This document shows positions 54,635 through 64,000 of a stretch of DNA of 64,000 nucleotides, piece by piece. The translations under genes and the position numbers were made by a program. The stretch lies in assembly GCA_009760885.1 (NCBI GenBank), contig CM019721.1, positions 16,354,196-16,418,195 on the forward strand, in the 5' to 3' direction. Position 1 is the stretch's first letter. Each line of letters opens with the position of its first letter. This DNA is from Achatina immaculata. Lineage: Eukaryota; Mollusca; Gastropoda; Stylommatophora; Achatinidae. The notes below the pieces were generated by a model. That model was not told the DNA's origin, searched no databases, and saw only the letters and a program-made list of their open reading frames with translations.

Positions 54635-55192
54635 GCAACATGGAATGTTAGAACTTTATTCCAGGCTGGAAAATTAGAAAATGTAAAGAGGGAAATGGAA
54701 AGGATGAAGATCAACATATTAGGAATGAGTGAAGTTAGATGGACAGGTACAGGGAAGATAAAGTCTGATAAATATACAATAATATATTCAGGAAGTGAGA
54801 AACATGAACAAGGAGTAGGAATATTTGACGAACAAACAGCAAGGACAACTGTAGGATATTTGAACATCTCAGACCGAGTCCTGCTAGCCCAACTGAAAGG
54901 ACGACCAATAAACATAAATATTATACAAGTGTACGCACCAACATCTGAAAGTTGTGAAGAAGATGTACAGCTATTTTATAATGACACAGAGACAGCACTA
55001 AAACACACAAAGTCACAAGAAGTTACTATAGTGATGGGAGATTTTAATGCCAAAGTTGGTAAAGGAAGAACTTCAGACATTGTTGGTGAATATGGACTGG
55101 GGGAGAGGAATGACAGAGGTTATAAATTAATTGAATGGGCAAGAATACATAGCATGGTTGTAGGAAACACCTGGTTTAAACAACATCCCTGA
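54635..55192 (+). CDS. endonuclease domain of family D2
   Basis: The frame (a longer ORF from 54176 whose first part is antisense to A7) begins at VATWNVRTLFQAGKLENV and carries APE-type LINE endonuclease motifs: NVRTL, ILGMSEVRWTGTGK (catalytic Glu), IIYSGSEKHEQGVGI, VYAPTSES and VMGDFNAKVGKG (Asp/Asn pair). It ends prematurely at KQHP-stop (55190-55192), where C3 begins. The usual SDH motif is found only after C3, at 55700-55715 (NSDHDPLCGK). Confidence 0.85.
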   Translation, partial: ATWNVRTLFQAGKLENVKREMERMKINILGMSEVRWTGTGKIKSDKYTIIYSGSEKHEQGVGIFDEQTARTTVGYLNISDRVLLAQLKGRPININIIQVYAPTSESCEEDVQLFYNDTETALKHTKSQEVTIVMGDFNAKVGKGRTSDIVGEYGLGERNDRGYKLIEWARIHSMVVGNTWFKQHP

Positions 55193-55634
55193 AGACTGGC
55201 AATGTGGTGCAGCCCAGACAAAAAGACTTTTAACCAGATGTATAATCAACAACCCCCGTGTGGTACCCGGGATCTGCAAAGAACAGGACCACTGTACCCT
55301 ACCATGCATGATCGTAAAAGGCGACTAAGGAGGGTTCAGCATAGGGCCAGCAACCCTATCTGGTAAAAAACTATCAGACTGCTACAGAAACAGAAGCAAG
55401 GGAAAAAGCAAATGCAGGTGGAAGGAGAAATGCGTATCAGGAAACTGAGCCCATGAAGGTTGTGGATGAAAGCCAGCCACTGGAAGTCCCCAGCCCGACT
55501 GCAGACCTCCTGAGCAATAGAGGGCTCACCTGGGCAAGAGCAGAAAAAAAGGCGAAAGACAGGCATTTGTGGAAAACCCTTGCGGAAGCCCCATGTGCCC
55601 TGGGCACTTAAGGTTCAGAGAGAGAGAGAGAGAG
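55191..55634 (+). mobile_element. RTE-derived chimera C3 (5'UTR-like start joined to 3' end, GA tail)
   Basis: The first ~180 bp include CAACCCCCGTGTGGTACCCG, ATGCATGATCGTAAAAGGCG and GTTCAGCATAGGGCCAGCAA, non-coding sequence of the sort found in LINE 5'UTRs (memory only). The last ~130 bp encode LLSNRGLTWARAEKKAKDRH then LWKTLAEAPCALGT-stop, the exact C-terminal end of RTE-type ORFs, followed by (GA)n at 55616-55634. The RT and endonuclease are absent. It sits inside D2's endonuclease; by comparison with 57800-58017, about 70 bp of D2 is missing and no TSD was seen. Confidence 0.7.
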
Positions 55635-57767
55635 ATAATCAACAAACAATTCTGGAATGCATTACTGACAATAAAAACCATGCCAGAAGCTGACTGCAAT
55701 AGTGACCATGACCCACTCTGTGGAAAAATTAGAATAAAGCTAAAGAAAGCATGCAGAAAAGTGAGAAACATCAAACTGAATACAGAACTCCTCAAAAATG
55801 ACCAAGAACTAGAAGAACAATACAAAGTTATAATAACAAATAGATACAATGCAATAGCAAAGATAAATAGTATAGATGAACAATGGGCAATGTTAAGAGA
55901 TTCTATCCAACAAACTGTTCAGGAGATAATACCACCGAAAAAAGAAGCCCCTAAAAATAAATGGATGACAGACGACATCTTAGGACTGATGGACAAGAGG
56001 AGGAGTAAAAATAACCAAGAAAAATATAGCAAGATGAATAAAGAAATAATATGCAAATGCAGAGAAGCAAAGGAAGTGTGCTTAAATGAACAGTGCAGAC
56101 AAAGAGAGGACTCATAATAAAGACAGCAAAAACATGCACAAACGAATTAGTGAACTCACAGGCAGGAAAACAAAATATACCACAGGATGTCTGAAATGAA
56201 AAGAACGCAAAATGTTAATGGGAAAAGAAGACATTGTGGACAGGTGGACAGAATATATTAGTGAGCTATATGGAGGAGAAAGATCAGAATTAACACCAGA
56301 TACTGAAAACTGTGATGGACCACCAATACTTGAAGATGAAATCATAGATGCCATCAAACATATGAAGAAAGGAAAAGCGACTGGGCATGATAATATAACA
56401 ACAGAAGAAATAGAGAAGACAGGAATAAAAATAATAACCAAGTTACTGAATGACATTTACAACAGTGGTTATATGCCCAGTGACTTGCTTAAATCCACAT
56501 TTATAGCACTACCAAAGAAACCAGGTGCAAAGGAATGTGATGACCACCGGACTATCAGCCTCTCATGTCACATAATGAAGCTACTTCTGAGAATCATTAT
56601 GAGAAGAACAAGGAAAAAGATAAAAATGGAAATAGCAGATGAACAGTTTGGATTTGTTGAAGGAAAGGGAACACACAATGCCATTTATGCTTTATGGACA
56701 CTAACAGAAAGAGCTTTAGAAGTACAGAAAGATCTCTACTTATGCTTCATTGATTACACCAAGGCATTTGACAAGGTGAAACATAATGAAATGATTAAAA
56801 TGCTTGAAGACATCAATATAGACGGCAAAGACACGAGGATTGTAAAACATCTATACTGGCAGCAAGAAGCAGCAATTAGAGTTGAAAATAGAACTGGAAA
56901 ATATCAACCTATAAAACAAGAGGTACGACAAGGATGTGTACTATCTCCAGACCTTTTTTTCTCTGTACAGCGAGAATATTCTAAGAACGATCATCAAAGA
57001 ACCAGGCATAAAAATTGGAGAATACAATATTAATCACCTTCGGTATGCTGAAGACATAGCACTGATAGCTGAGAACCAACAAGACCTGCAAAATCTCTTG
57101 GATAAAGTCATCAAAGAAAGTGAACAGAAAGGCCTTACTTTGAACATCAAAAAGACAGAGTCTATTCTAAAGCAAGTGCAGAAATTCAAATATTTTGGAG
57201 CAGTAATAACTTCAGATGGGAAATGCAGAACAAAAATTAGGAACAGAATAGGCCAAGCAAAGACTGCATTTCACAGAATGAGAAACATATTATCCAACAT
57301 ATCCTTATCAATGAATGTTAGAAAATGAGTCCTAAAATATTGAACCTATCTTGTTATATGGAAGTGAATCATGGATAACAGGTCGGTGTGCACAAAAATC
57401 ATTGAAGCAGCAGAAATGTGGTTTATTAGATGAATGTTGTGAATCCCCTGGACAGCAAAAATAACTAATGAAGAATGTATGAGAAGAGCTGGAGAGACAA
57501 AAAAAATCCTGTAAAAAAAAATAAGAGAGAGACAATGTACTTTCATACGACATGCAATTAGAAGAGGAGGCATTGAAAAGATTATAACAACAGGAAAAAT
57601 AGAAGGAAGAAGATCAAGAAGAAGACCATGAGAAATGATACTGGACAGTCTGACAGGATGGTGTGAGAGGAGATCACCAACTGAGGTGATGGCCTGCATG
57701 AAGGATCGTGTACTCTGGAGAAGCATAACAGCCAACACCAGTTGGCACAGCACCTGATGATGATGAT
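55635..57767 (+). pseudogene. RT half of family D2
   Basis: The main frame (56212-57033) holds EIIDAIKHMKKGKATGHDNI, DDHRTISLSCHIMKLLLRII, CFIDYTKAFDKVKHNEMIKM (motif A) and EVRQGCVLSPDLF (motif B). After a frameshift at about 56955, LRYAEDIALIA replaces the expected YADD: the catalytic Asp is Glu. The rest (57100-57760) is riddled with stops and ends in the GAT tail. Other frameshift near 56205. Paralogue D1 shares about the last 1.8 kb. Confidence 0.88.
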
Positions 57768-57776
57768 TTTTTGTAA

Positions 57777-58718
57777 GATCAAAGTGGAGTGGTCTTGATC
57801 CTGCAACTGTCTTTTTTATCTTTATCTTCATGTCTGCTATTAATAACTCATGGTCCATGTCACAATCAGCACCTGGTAAAGTTTTTGCTGATGTTATACT
57901 TGATCTCCACTTTCTTTGCACTAAAATGTAATCTATTTGATTCTTGGTTTTTCCATCAGGTGATGTCCACGTGTAAAGTCTTCTTGGATGTTGTTTAAAA
58001 AGTGTGTTAGCAATCATTAGCTCATTTTTTGATTGTCACCTGCCTCATTTCTATGTCCTATGCTAAATTTCTCTACAACATATCCTTCATCTTCTGCTCT
58101 TTCTACAATCTTTGCATTAAACAAATCTCCAATTATTAATACAATATCATTTTTCCATACCTGGTCTATCGTCGTTTGCAGTGTGTTATAAAAGTCTTCT
58201 ACTTCCTCTTCTTCTGCCGCTGATGTAGGTGCATATATCTGGATGATTGTTACATTTCTAGGCGCGCTCTTAAGTCTGACTGTGAGGATTCTATCACTTA
58301 CTGGATTGTAACCTAGTAATGCTTTTGATGTTGATTTGTCCAAGTACAAAGCCACTCCATTCTTTCCTCCTAATTCTCCACCGGAATATATAAAGATATT
58401 ATCATTCTTGTTCTTGAAGTATCCTGATCCTTTCCATCGATGTTCGCAGATTCCCAAAATGTGTATCCCCATTCTTTTCATCTCGCCACTTATTATTTTA
58501 TACTTTCCCTCATACATACTTCTTACATTCCATGTTCCTACTCTTATTTTTCTTTTTAGTTTGATGCAGGGGTTTTCCTTAGTAACACCGTCAGGATTTT
58601 GTCCGTCATCACAACTACTAGTACTGAACTCTGTTTCACACTCTTCCCCAGTGTTAAAATTAGATCTATCTGGCCTGGGGGCCTCACCATCAGATCTTTT
58701 TCCTATTTGACTTTCCAT
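57777..58718 (-). pseudogene. family A7 endonuclease (start of the ORF)
   Basis: From ATG 58718 the frame has a ~70-residue variable leader, then VGTWNVRSMYEGKYKIIS, HILGICEHRWKGSGYFKN (Glu motif), IFIYSGGELGGKNGVALY, YAPTSAAEEEEVEDF and IGDLFNAKI (GDFNA with one inserted Leu). A one-base shift in an A-run near 58025 ends this frame. The next (from 58017) gives TWTSPDGKTKNQIDYILVQR and a CDMDHELL segment (SDH equivalent). The frame then resumes beyond D2 at 54617. Complete 5' end: the only copy in the window with a start region. Confidence 0.88.
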
Positions 58719-59045
58719 GTTGCTGTTTGGGTTTCTTGGTATATTTCCAGAAGATATTTTACTATTGCTTTCCTTCCGGGCAGTGACTGTACTAGTCAGT
58801 GATTGCAGCCATTGTCCCTACATTGAGATCATCTGCCTACCATCATAGAATGGTGACCATAACCAACATTATTTGTCGGCTGCTCTCCCATTCCATCCAC
58901 CACCTGCTCCCTTGGCTTCATGTCACCCTGATCGGGGGCTATACAGGTACTCCACCTTGCCTAAGGTTGTCCCGTAGACTGACGGAGGTGTCTTACTTCT
59001 CCTTTGATAGGGGATACCCTACCCCGCTAACCATACTCTGCCACT

Positions 59046-59296
59046 AATTCAAAAAAAAAAATCCTTGGAATTCCTTGGTTGTAGCAAATGTGTGTCCCAT
59101 CACAACCACCACCCCAGTTTTTTTTTCCATAATTCAAATAATTAATCTCCCCCCATCCCCCACCCCTTCATGGAGTTTCATAATTAAATAATATGTGATT
59201 ATTTTTTGTAAATTTAGTGTATTGAAAAATGGCATATTATAAGCTATACTGAAGACAAGGTGCTGGCCAATCTGTAATAAACAAAATAACACAAAC
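59046..59296. other. short flank between A7 and the IF1 exon
   Basis: AT-rich intron sequence. C/T-rich patch at 59147-59166. Confidence 0.35.
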
Positions 59297-59360
59297 CAGC
59301 TGGCGAAAATACTGTTCCTCTTTTGTAGCTTCCATTTTACCGAATGAACCACCAGCTTCT
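59297..59360 (-). CDS. ATPIF1: ATPase inhibitor IF1-like, inhibitory-region exon
   Basis: Acceptor TTTTTTTCAACAG, donor GTTTGT. The first base completes an Arg codon, then EAGGSFGKMEATKEEQYFRQ then L. The vertebrate block is [20 protein letters not shown], the minimal inhibitory sequence that wedges between alpha and beta subunits of F1-ATPase when the matrix acidifies. The conserved Gly-Gly-x-Phe-Gly-Lys and the Glu-Glu-x-Tyr-Phe are all present. IF1 acts in the mitochondrial matrix. The intron that follows holds the 7-kb nest of retrotransposons. Confidence 0.9.
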
Positions 59361-60662
59361 CTGTTGAAAAAAAACTTCAGCTAAACCAGTGTGCTGTTAT
59401 AATTAACTATTAATATAAATAATAATAATAATATACTGACACTGAAATTATATTTCTTAGACACCATTGTATATTGTTGACATTTGCAGAGATAGCAGTC
59501 TCTAAAAACAAGAAGTTCAAACAATTCAAAACCTTGAATATTTTTTTTTTAATTTTTAAAATTTAACACTTACCATGATTCTGAACTGCAAATGTTCAAG
59601 TTTCTAATAAATACAAAATATACATACATTATAAGCAAACTTACAACACCAGGAACCAAACATGCCTTTATGAAAATACATTAAACAGCTCCCCAGTGTA
59701 TCATGTTTTTTTTTTCCACAGTATGCCACACTTGTATTCCATTTCATTATATTTCATTCCACAGACTTCACACAGGTGCTTCATCACAATGCATAAAGAA
59801 AGCAACACAGTAGGCTAAGAAAAGACAATATATGTCTACTGCATGAAGTAAAAAGAGTGGGATCCTACAATGCCAAGAACTATTATTACAATGTGAAAAT
59901 GAACTGTGAGCTGATGTTCTTTGCAGTCAATGCAATGAAGATGATGACACACATCATACTGGATTGGGAGCAGGTAATGGCAGATATTTTTTTTTGTCAG
60001 CCCCTTAGGGAAGCAAGGTGTGTTCAATACTTTTTTAGCAGACTTGCCATTGTTAGTATGCTGAGCCTGTTATTGGGGTTACCAACAGAAAGATGGGACA
60101 GGATCTTGATCAGCTATGGTTTGCCAATCCTGATGCTAGAATGTCAGCTGTGTGTTGCTGACTGCCAAATTGGAAGTGTCTCCAATGATATTCAATAAAC
60201 ATTACAAAGTTAAAGGAAGTTGAAGCCAGGAAACAGAAGGGAAATAAAGACTATGGTAGCTGGGTCATCAGACCAAACCTGCACTTACATAAGAGATGGA
60301 GGGATGAGACTATGGCAAAGATGAACAGCCAAGAAAACATGGAACTAAAAAACTGGAGACAAGAACATACACGAATGAAGACAGATTGTATCTGTAACAA
60401 TGCAGCTTAAAGAATTAGAGTACTGAAGACAGAGAGACTAAATCATGATCAGCAGTTATAATGTGTGGTGTGAAAGGAATGGCCATGCAGTGATGTGTTC
60501 TTTTTTTTTTTTGACCTTTATGAATGGTCTAGTTCTAAACTGTCAAAATGAATATCAGGACCTGCTCTTTTCAATATGACATAATGTGATCACAGCATGG
60601 ATCTTTGAATAGTTTTTTTTTAGAGATAGAAGTATCTCCAAATGCTCACACAAAGCATCATT
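59361..60662. other. IF1 intron sequence
   Basis: No exon supported, except repeat N copy 2 at 60030-60195. A T-run near 59546-59560. Confidence 0.35.
60030..60195 (+). repeat. repeat N, SINE-like, copy 2
   Basis: Homologous to the complement of 31150-31325: both contain CAGCTATGGTTTGCCAA and, 30-40 bp on, a TGCTGAYTGCC segment, in the same order and spacing. Confidence 0.55.
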
Positions 60663-60764
60663 TCATTTTGCCAGGTTCCTTATCCTATCCAGGTATTCCT
60701 CATCTACACAGCTCATTGCTGTTAGGTTTCGCTTGAAGATTCTAGTATTAACCTTTAAAGCATC
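60663..60764 (-). CDS. exon-like open segment ending in stop, unidentified
   Basis: Minus-strand acceptor ATATTTTAG is followed by a 33-codon frame, DALKVNTRIFKRNLTAMSCV then DEEYLDRIRNLAK and TGA. It looks like a helical C-terminus of a small protein and is not a transposon sequence I know. It lies between two IF1 exons in the same orientation but is out of phase with them. It could be a terminal exon of an overlapping gene, an alternative end, or chance. Confidence 0.3.
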   Translation of the reverse strand, partial: DALKVNTRIFKRNLTAMSCVDEEYLDRIRNLAK

Positions 60765-60905
60765 CTAAAATATAAGATAAAAGCACATTTTTTATTGTTC
60801 TTTCAATTCTGTAACAAAATGCAGTGAAATATTTATTACAACCATATTAAATAACATTTATGAAGAATCAGTTAACAAAAGAAAGAAACAAATTAGGGAT
60901 GTTGA

Positions 60906-61148
60906 CCGGTGAGAAAGTCCAACTCTAGACTAAATAGTGCAACGAAAACCAGTGTCACGCAATCCGCTTCAGAGACCCACCAAGAATACAAGTTAAAGCC
61001 CTGCGATACTCTGAATCTCTTGTGGTCCTCTCGGGGATCTCGTGTGGTCCTCTCCGGGACAGGAGACTACAGGACCTAACGAGGACTACAGGCGTAAATT
61101 CAGTAGGATCACAGTGCGGTCTTGGTGGTAGAAGTGAACGAAGAAGAA
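60906..61148 (+). repeat. structured repeat E, copy E6 (3' end only)
   Basis: GGGATGTTGA on both sides (60896-60905 and 61149-61158) is a 10-bp TSD. The 243-bp insert runs from the last gamma-unit end (CCGGTGAGAAAGTCCAACTC) to GTGAACGAAGAAGAA. It lies in an IF1 intron. Confidence 0.9.
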
Positions 61149-61158
61149 GGGATGTTGA

Positions 61159-61754
61159 TGATGTTCTTGAAAGAAAATAATAGGTGTGACAACCAAGCAA
61201 GACATTGCTTGATAAATATTCTAAACATAAAAAATATATAAAAACCTATAAATTATATTCACACACAATAAACAGACAACACTACAACACAGCAAACAAA
61301 CAGAATGGATGGTGAGGTGATTAACAAACCCAAAGCATTTAAATCAGAGAGCTGAGAATTATAAAATATTATATAACGAGAAGATGGTATAAAACTGGCA
61401 GTGGAGCCAATTACTGCAAGAACCAGAGGAAACACAACATTATGCCAAGAATATTTATTACAGGAATATACTAAATACCAAATCAAAGAACTGAATAAAT
61501 AAAATGTTTAAACATAAAATCAGATATTTTAAGCACCACATTACTGGACTGAATTGACAGAGAAAGTCAATAAGAAAAACAGTGATGCCTGATCCAAGGC
61601 AGGTTTCACTGAAGGAACTTTGTTATTAACTTCATGAAAAACATGCTGTATCCTGCCATGTTCATTTTTTTAAATCTTGTTATAGGATTCATTTTCTCTT
61701 ATTTTCCATGGTACTCAGACTTCATATTTTTAACATGCTTACAATATTACATAC
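61159..61754. other. IF1 intron sequence
   Basis: AT-rich; nothing recognised. Confidence 0.35.
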
Positions 61755-61780
61755 CTGATTGTACCACCACTTCCACCACC
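61755..61780 (-). CDS. ATPIF1: ATPase inhibitor IF1-like, 26-nt glycine-rich exon
   Basis: Acceptor TGAATTTTCAG, donor GTATGT. The 26 bases encode GGGSGGTI plus two bases (AG) that join the A of exon 59297-59360 to give Arg, so the junction reads GGTI-R-EAGGSFGK. Animal IF1 proteins have a glycine-rich stretch ending SIREAGG at this place. The short exon, consensus splice sites and correct phase together make chance unlikely. The mitochondrial targeting exon upstream was not found and may lie beyond 64000. Total coding seen: 81 residues. Confidence 0.8.
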
Positions 61781-62094
61781 CTGAAAATTCAGAGAATAAA
61801 ATCACAGTTTGTTTTGTAAATGTGTTATGAAAATATTCAGCACAGAGATCAATGCAATAATGAAAATGGAAAACTGAAACAAAAATTTGAATGAAAAAAA
61901 AAAGCACACAAATCAGAGGAATGTATTTAAGGATCCAGATATAATATCACTTGAAGCACAATAGCAAAACTCCTGCTACAACTAGAAGATGCAGTGGAAC
62001 CATTTAAAAGCCATTTGCAAAGAAACATCTTTACTGTTACCAAGAAGACATTTCATGTTCAATTTCCAATCATGTAAACAAAATGTCCAATCAT
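61781..62094. other. IF1 intron sequence upstream of the 26-nt exon
   Basis: AT-rich; the first IF1 exon was looked for here and not found. Confidence 0.35.
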
Positions 62095-62440
62095 GTCAAT
62101 TAAAAACTATACAAAATCTTGCAGAGAAGACAAGCACCTCATCTGTCTTATCTCTGTATTATTCTTGAATTCCTTCCATTTTATACCGAGTATTTTCCTT
62201 AGGAATCTGTTTTCAAAAGAGTCTAATTTATTGTCTACTTCTTCAATTGTTTTCCAGCTTTTGCATGCATAAATGAGGGTAAATATTACATTTGAATTGA
62301 ATAATCTTAACTTGGTTTTTGCGCTTATTAATTTATGAGTGCCATATGTTCTCGAGATTCTTGAAGGTCAATGCTGCTTTTGCAATTCTAACTTCCTTTC
62401 TGGTGTCACCATCCTGGTCTATGTAGCTGCCGAGGTATGC
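62095..62440 (-). pseudogene. RTE family B fragment split by E5
   Basis: Minus frames read AYLGSYIDQDGDTRKEVRIA then KAALTFKNLENIW, and further on a decayed LFKQIPKENTRYKMEGIQE, matching B1 residues around 6790-7070. It breaks at 62440 where E5 starts. Confidence 0.8.
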
Positions 62441-63581
62441 TTCTTCTTTGTTTGCTTCTACCACCAAGACCACCCCGTGATCCTACTGAATTTACTCCTG
62501 CAGTCCTCAATAGGTCATGTGGCTCCCATGTGGTCCCCAAAAATCACAAGAGGTTCAGAGTATTACAGGGCTTGAGCCTGTATTCTTGGTAGGTCTCAGA
62601 ACTGGGAATGCCATAGTTTTTGTTGCACCAGTTTAATCCAGAGTTGGACTTTCTCATCGGAAAACCTCGACGTGTTTTGGGTTACTCATGTATCCCCGTC
62701 GGGTGAGAGGTGGTTGCCCATCCAGTCCAGCATTGGACTTTCTCACCGGAAAACCTCAGCGTGATTAGGATACGCATACATCCCCTCCGGGTGAGAGGTG
62801 GTTGCCTATCTAGACTGCACTGGTCCAGTGTCTCCGACTTCAGCATTTTGTGGTCGTGGCCACTACCCTTCCTAGTTGTGACCAGGATGGAGCTTTTGTC
62901 CAGGAGGACAAATCCTCACCACTAGTGACTTTCACCCCTGGGTTGAGCCGGTTTAGGCATATTATCCTAGTATGGGCGTGTTTAGGACATGACCGACCTC
63001 TAGGGCGGAGGTACTGTGACTTAAGTAGCCATCAATCTTCACCCCTGGTTTAAGATGGTTTAGGCATATTTCACCAGTATAGGTGTAGAACAACATGGCC
63101 GGCCTATAGAGCAGAAGTGCCATGGTATGAGTAGCTCTCGCAACAAGACTAATAGACATACTGATTAAGCTTCATGTTATACTTTCAATCACCTTTTCAC
63201 ATCAGCGCAGCAGGGCAACCCAGATTGCTTTTCCTCATTTTCTTCATTGGCCGGGAGGAATTTCACTCCATGCGTGGCATCCGAAGAGTCTCGCCAGCAG
63301 CGTCTTAACCCCTGGGTTAAGCCAGTTCAGGCAATTCGTCCATTATGAGTGTACATGGGACATGGTCAACCTCCACAGCAGAGGTGCCGTGCTTTGAGCA
63401 GTCCTGACCTCGAGACTACTTATTACTTCACTTACTCCTTTCTTTCATCTTTTTCACAGTGCTGCACAGCAACCCATAATCGCACCTTTCTTCACTGGCT
63501 GGGAGGAGCCCCACTCCATGCATGGCAGTTGAAGAATATCACCAGCAGCGAGACATGCATATGACTACTGGCAGGATCAAC
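62441..63581 (-). mobile_element. structured repeat E, copy E5 (long)
   Basis: In plus coordinates it starts TTCTTCTTTGTTTGCTTCTA (complement of the GAA end), then two gamma units near 62645-62810, the linker GGAAGGG complement near 62860, four beta-type units near 62930-63410 and alpha units near 63230-63275 and 63500-63545. It is co-linear with E2 and E4. Beyond the alpha unit it continues into an 18S-like segment (63550-63581) instead of the head seen in E2. No matching TSD to the 62440 side was found before the window ends. Confidence 0.8.
63550..63581 (-). rRNA. short 18S rRNA 5'-end-like segment at the head of E5
   Basis: On the minus strand the 32 bases begin GTTGATCCTGCCAGTAGTCA and continue TATGCATGTCTC. 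From memory the universal eukaryotic 18S rRNA 5' end is (TACCTG)GTTGATCCTGCCAGTAGTC ATATGCTTGTCTC: one difference in 32. The rest of 18S is not present. The sequence passes directly into the E alpha unit (GCTGCTGGTGATATTC). So this is a fragment, not an rRNA gene. Confidence 0.72.
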
Positions 63582-64000
63582 TATATAGCTATATTCACCA
63601 AACCTTAGTCGGATCCCTTTCGACCCCTGTGGCATTTCATTTCCTTTAACCGGCGCCGGCCAGCTCTCTCTGTTCTAACGAAGGAGAAGAAAGCCCGACA
63701 CCCACAACCAATGCAAATTACATACTGCAGACCCGATACTCTTTGTGAGAGATGGGTCAACTTCGAGACCATTGGTCAACAAAACCATAGTACACTACAG
63801 GCGCATTAACCATGAACCTGGCTGGATAGCCGTTTATAGGCTTCATTCGACGGACAAACCACTTGCTTCTGAATCGAAACACCTTAACTCTCACCATCTG
63901 GGAAGAGAGCGAAAGCCTTTCTCCCCACGCACGGAACTCGTGAGTGCTTTTTTGCCAAAAGAATGGTCAGCCTGCGCAACAGTAGCCTGTGCTGTGCAGC
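63582..64000. other. unidentified, relatively GC-rich sequence at the window end
   Basis: Less AT-rich than intron sequence elsewhere, with CCGGCGCCGGCC near 63651-63662. I cannot tell whether it is further E5 sequence, an rDNA-derived segment or a host region such as a CpG-rich promoter. No ORF of note. Confidence 0.3.

Larger units (their letters stand above)
54627..57767 (+). mobile_element. family D retrotransposon D2 inserted in A7
   Basis: TTTTTGTAA flanks it exactly (54618-54626 and 57768-57776), a 9-bp TSD. On the opposite strand the A7 reading continues across the gap. The 3141-bp element starts at the endonuclease domain and ends in GATGATGAT, as D1 does. It contains the C3 insertion or replacement (55191-55634). 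Confidence 0.92.
52016..59034 (-). mobile_element. long family A retrotransposon A7, interrupted three times
   Basis: ACTCTGTCACT (52005-52015) and ACTCTGCCACT (59035-59045) are a probable 11-bp TSD with one difference. Reading the minus strand: 5'UTR (59034-58719), endonuclease ORF from ATG 58718, family D insertion (54627-57767), linker and RT (54617-53075), TTAA MITE (52370-53068), C-terminus and ATTC tail. A 198-bp RTE end sits at 54295-54492. Subtracting the insertions and their TSDs leaves 2956 bp. Compared with A2, the part between LLYSDQQ and GGYE (motif B, about 60 codons) is deleted near 53470. It lies within an IF1 intron. Confidence 0.88.

Noticed and set aside
63582..64000. rDNA external spacer upstream of 18S
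   Set aside because: Attractive because of the 18S-like 32 nt, but the TACCTG that should precede it is missing, 18S does not continue, and I cannot recognise spacer sequence.

Overview
This is an AT-rich invertebrate nuclear window. It has spliced genes with short exons, large introns and many transposable-element fossils, with no prokaryotic gene organisation. The species cannot be named from sequence alone. The ATPase-inhibitor exon reading GGSFGKMEA looks arthropod-like (inference).

Three host genes are recognisable by exon-level reading. (1) A REC114-like meiotic gene on the minus strand has two internal exons (8919-9002 and 3715-3900). (2) A CENP-O-like inner-kinetochore gene on the plus strand has six phase-compatible exons from 35421 to 42930 (276 codons plus stop). 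(3) A mitochondrial ATPase inhibitor IF1-like gene on the minus strand has four phase-compatible exons from 61780 to 47104, including a 26-nt exon. CENP-O and IF1 are convergent, about 4.2 kb apart.

Almost everything else is mobile DNA. 1-9 kb: degenerate non-LTR fragments, two SINE-like pieces and a mariner inside a REC114 intron. 9-24 kb: an unusual structured repeat called E here, non-LTR families called A, D, G, J and L here, a hAT-like MITE and a decayed mariner. 25-30 kb: a tRNA-related SINE, a core-deleted mariner, an RTE-type element split by another insertion, and two nested family A copies. 30-38 kb: a family K element (RT plus RNase H) and an RTE graveyard (family B). 35-47 kb: the CENP-O gene with a family A insertion in an intron, then a near full-length E copy. 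47-62 kb: the IF1 gene, whose introns hold a Tc1/mariner-type element, two TTAA-flanked MITEs and a 7-kb nest in which a family A element of about 3 kb is interrupted three times. 62-64 kb: an E copy whose 5' side carries what looks like the first ~30 nt of 18S rRNA.

Insertion boundaries are often base-exact because both target-site duplications (TSDs) survive, so the order of several insertions can be read directly. The best candidates for something undescribed are: the E element (non-coding, internal minisatellites, GAA tail, a 3' end like that of LINE K, one copy with an 18S head); two 5'UTR-plus-3'-end chimeras of LINEs (A5 and C3); and a pair of ~0.7-kb TTAA MITEs. Family letters are local labels, not database names.
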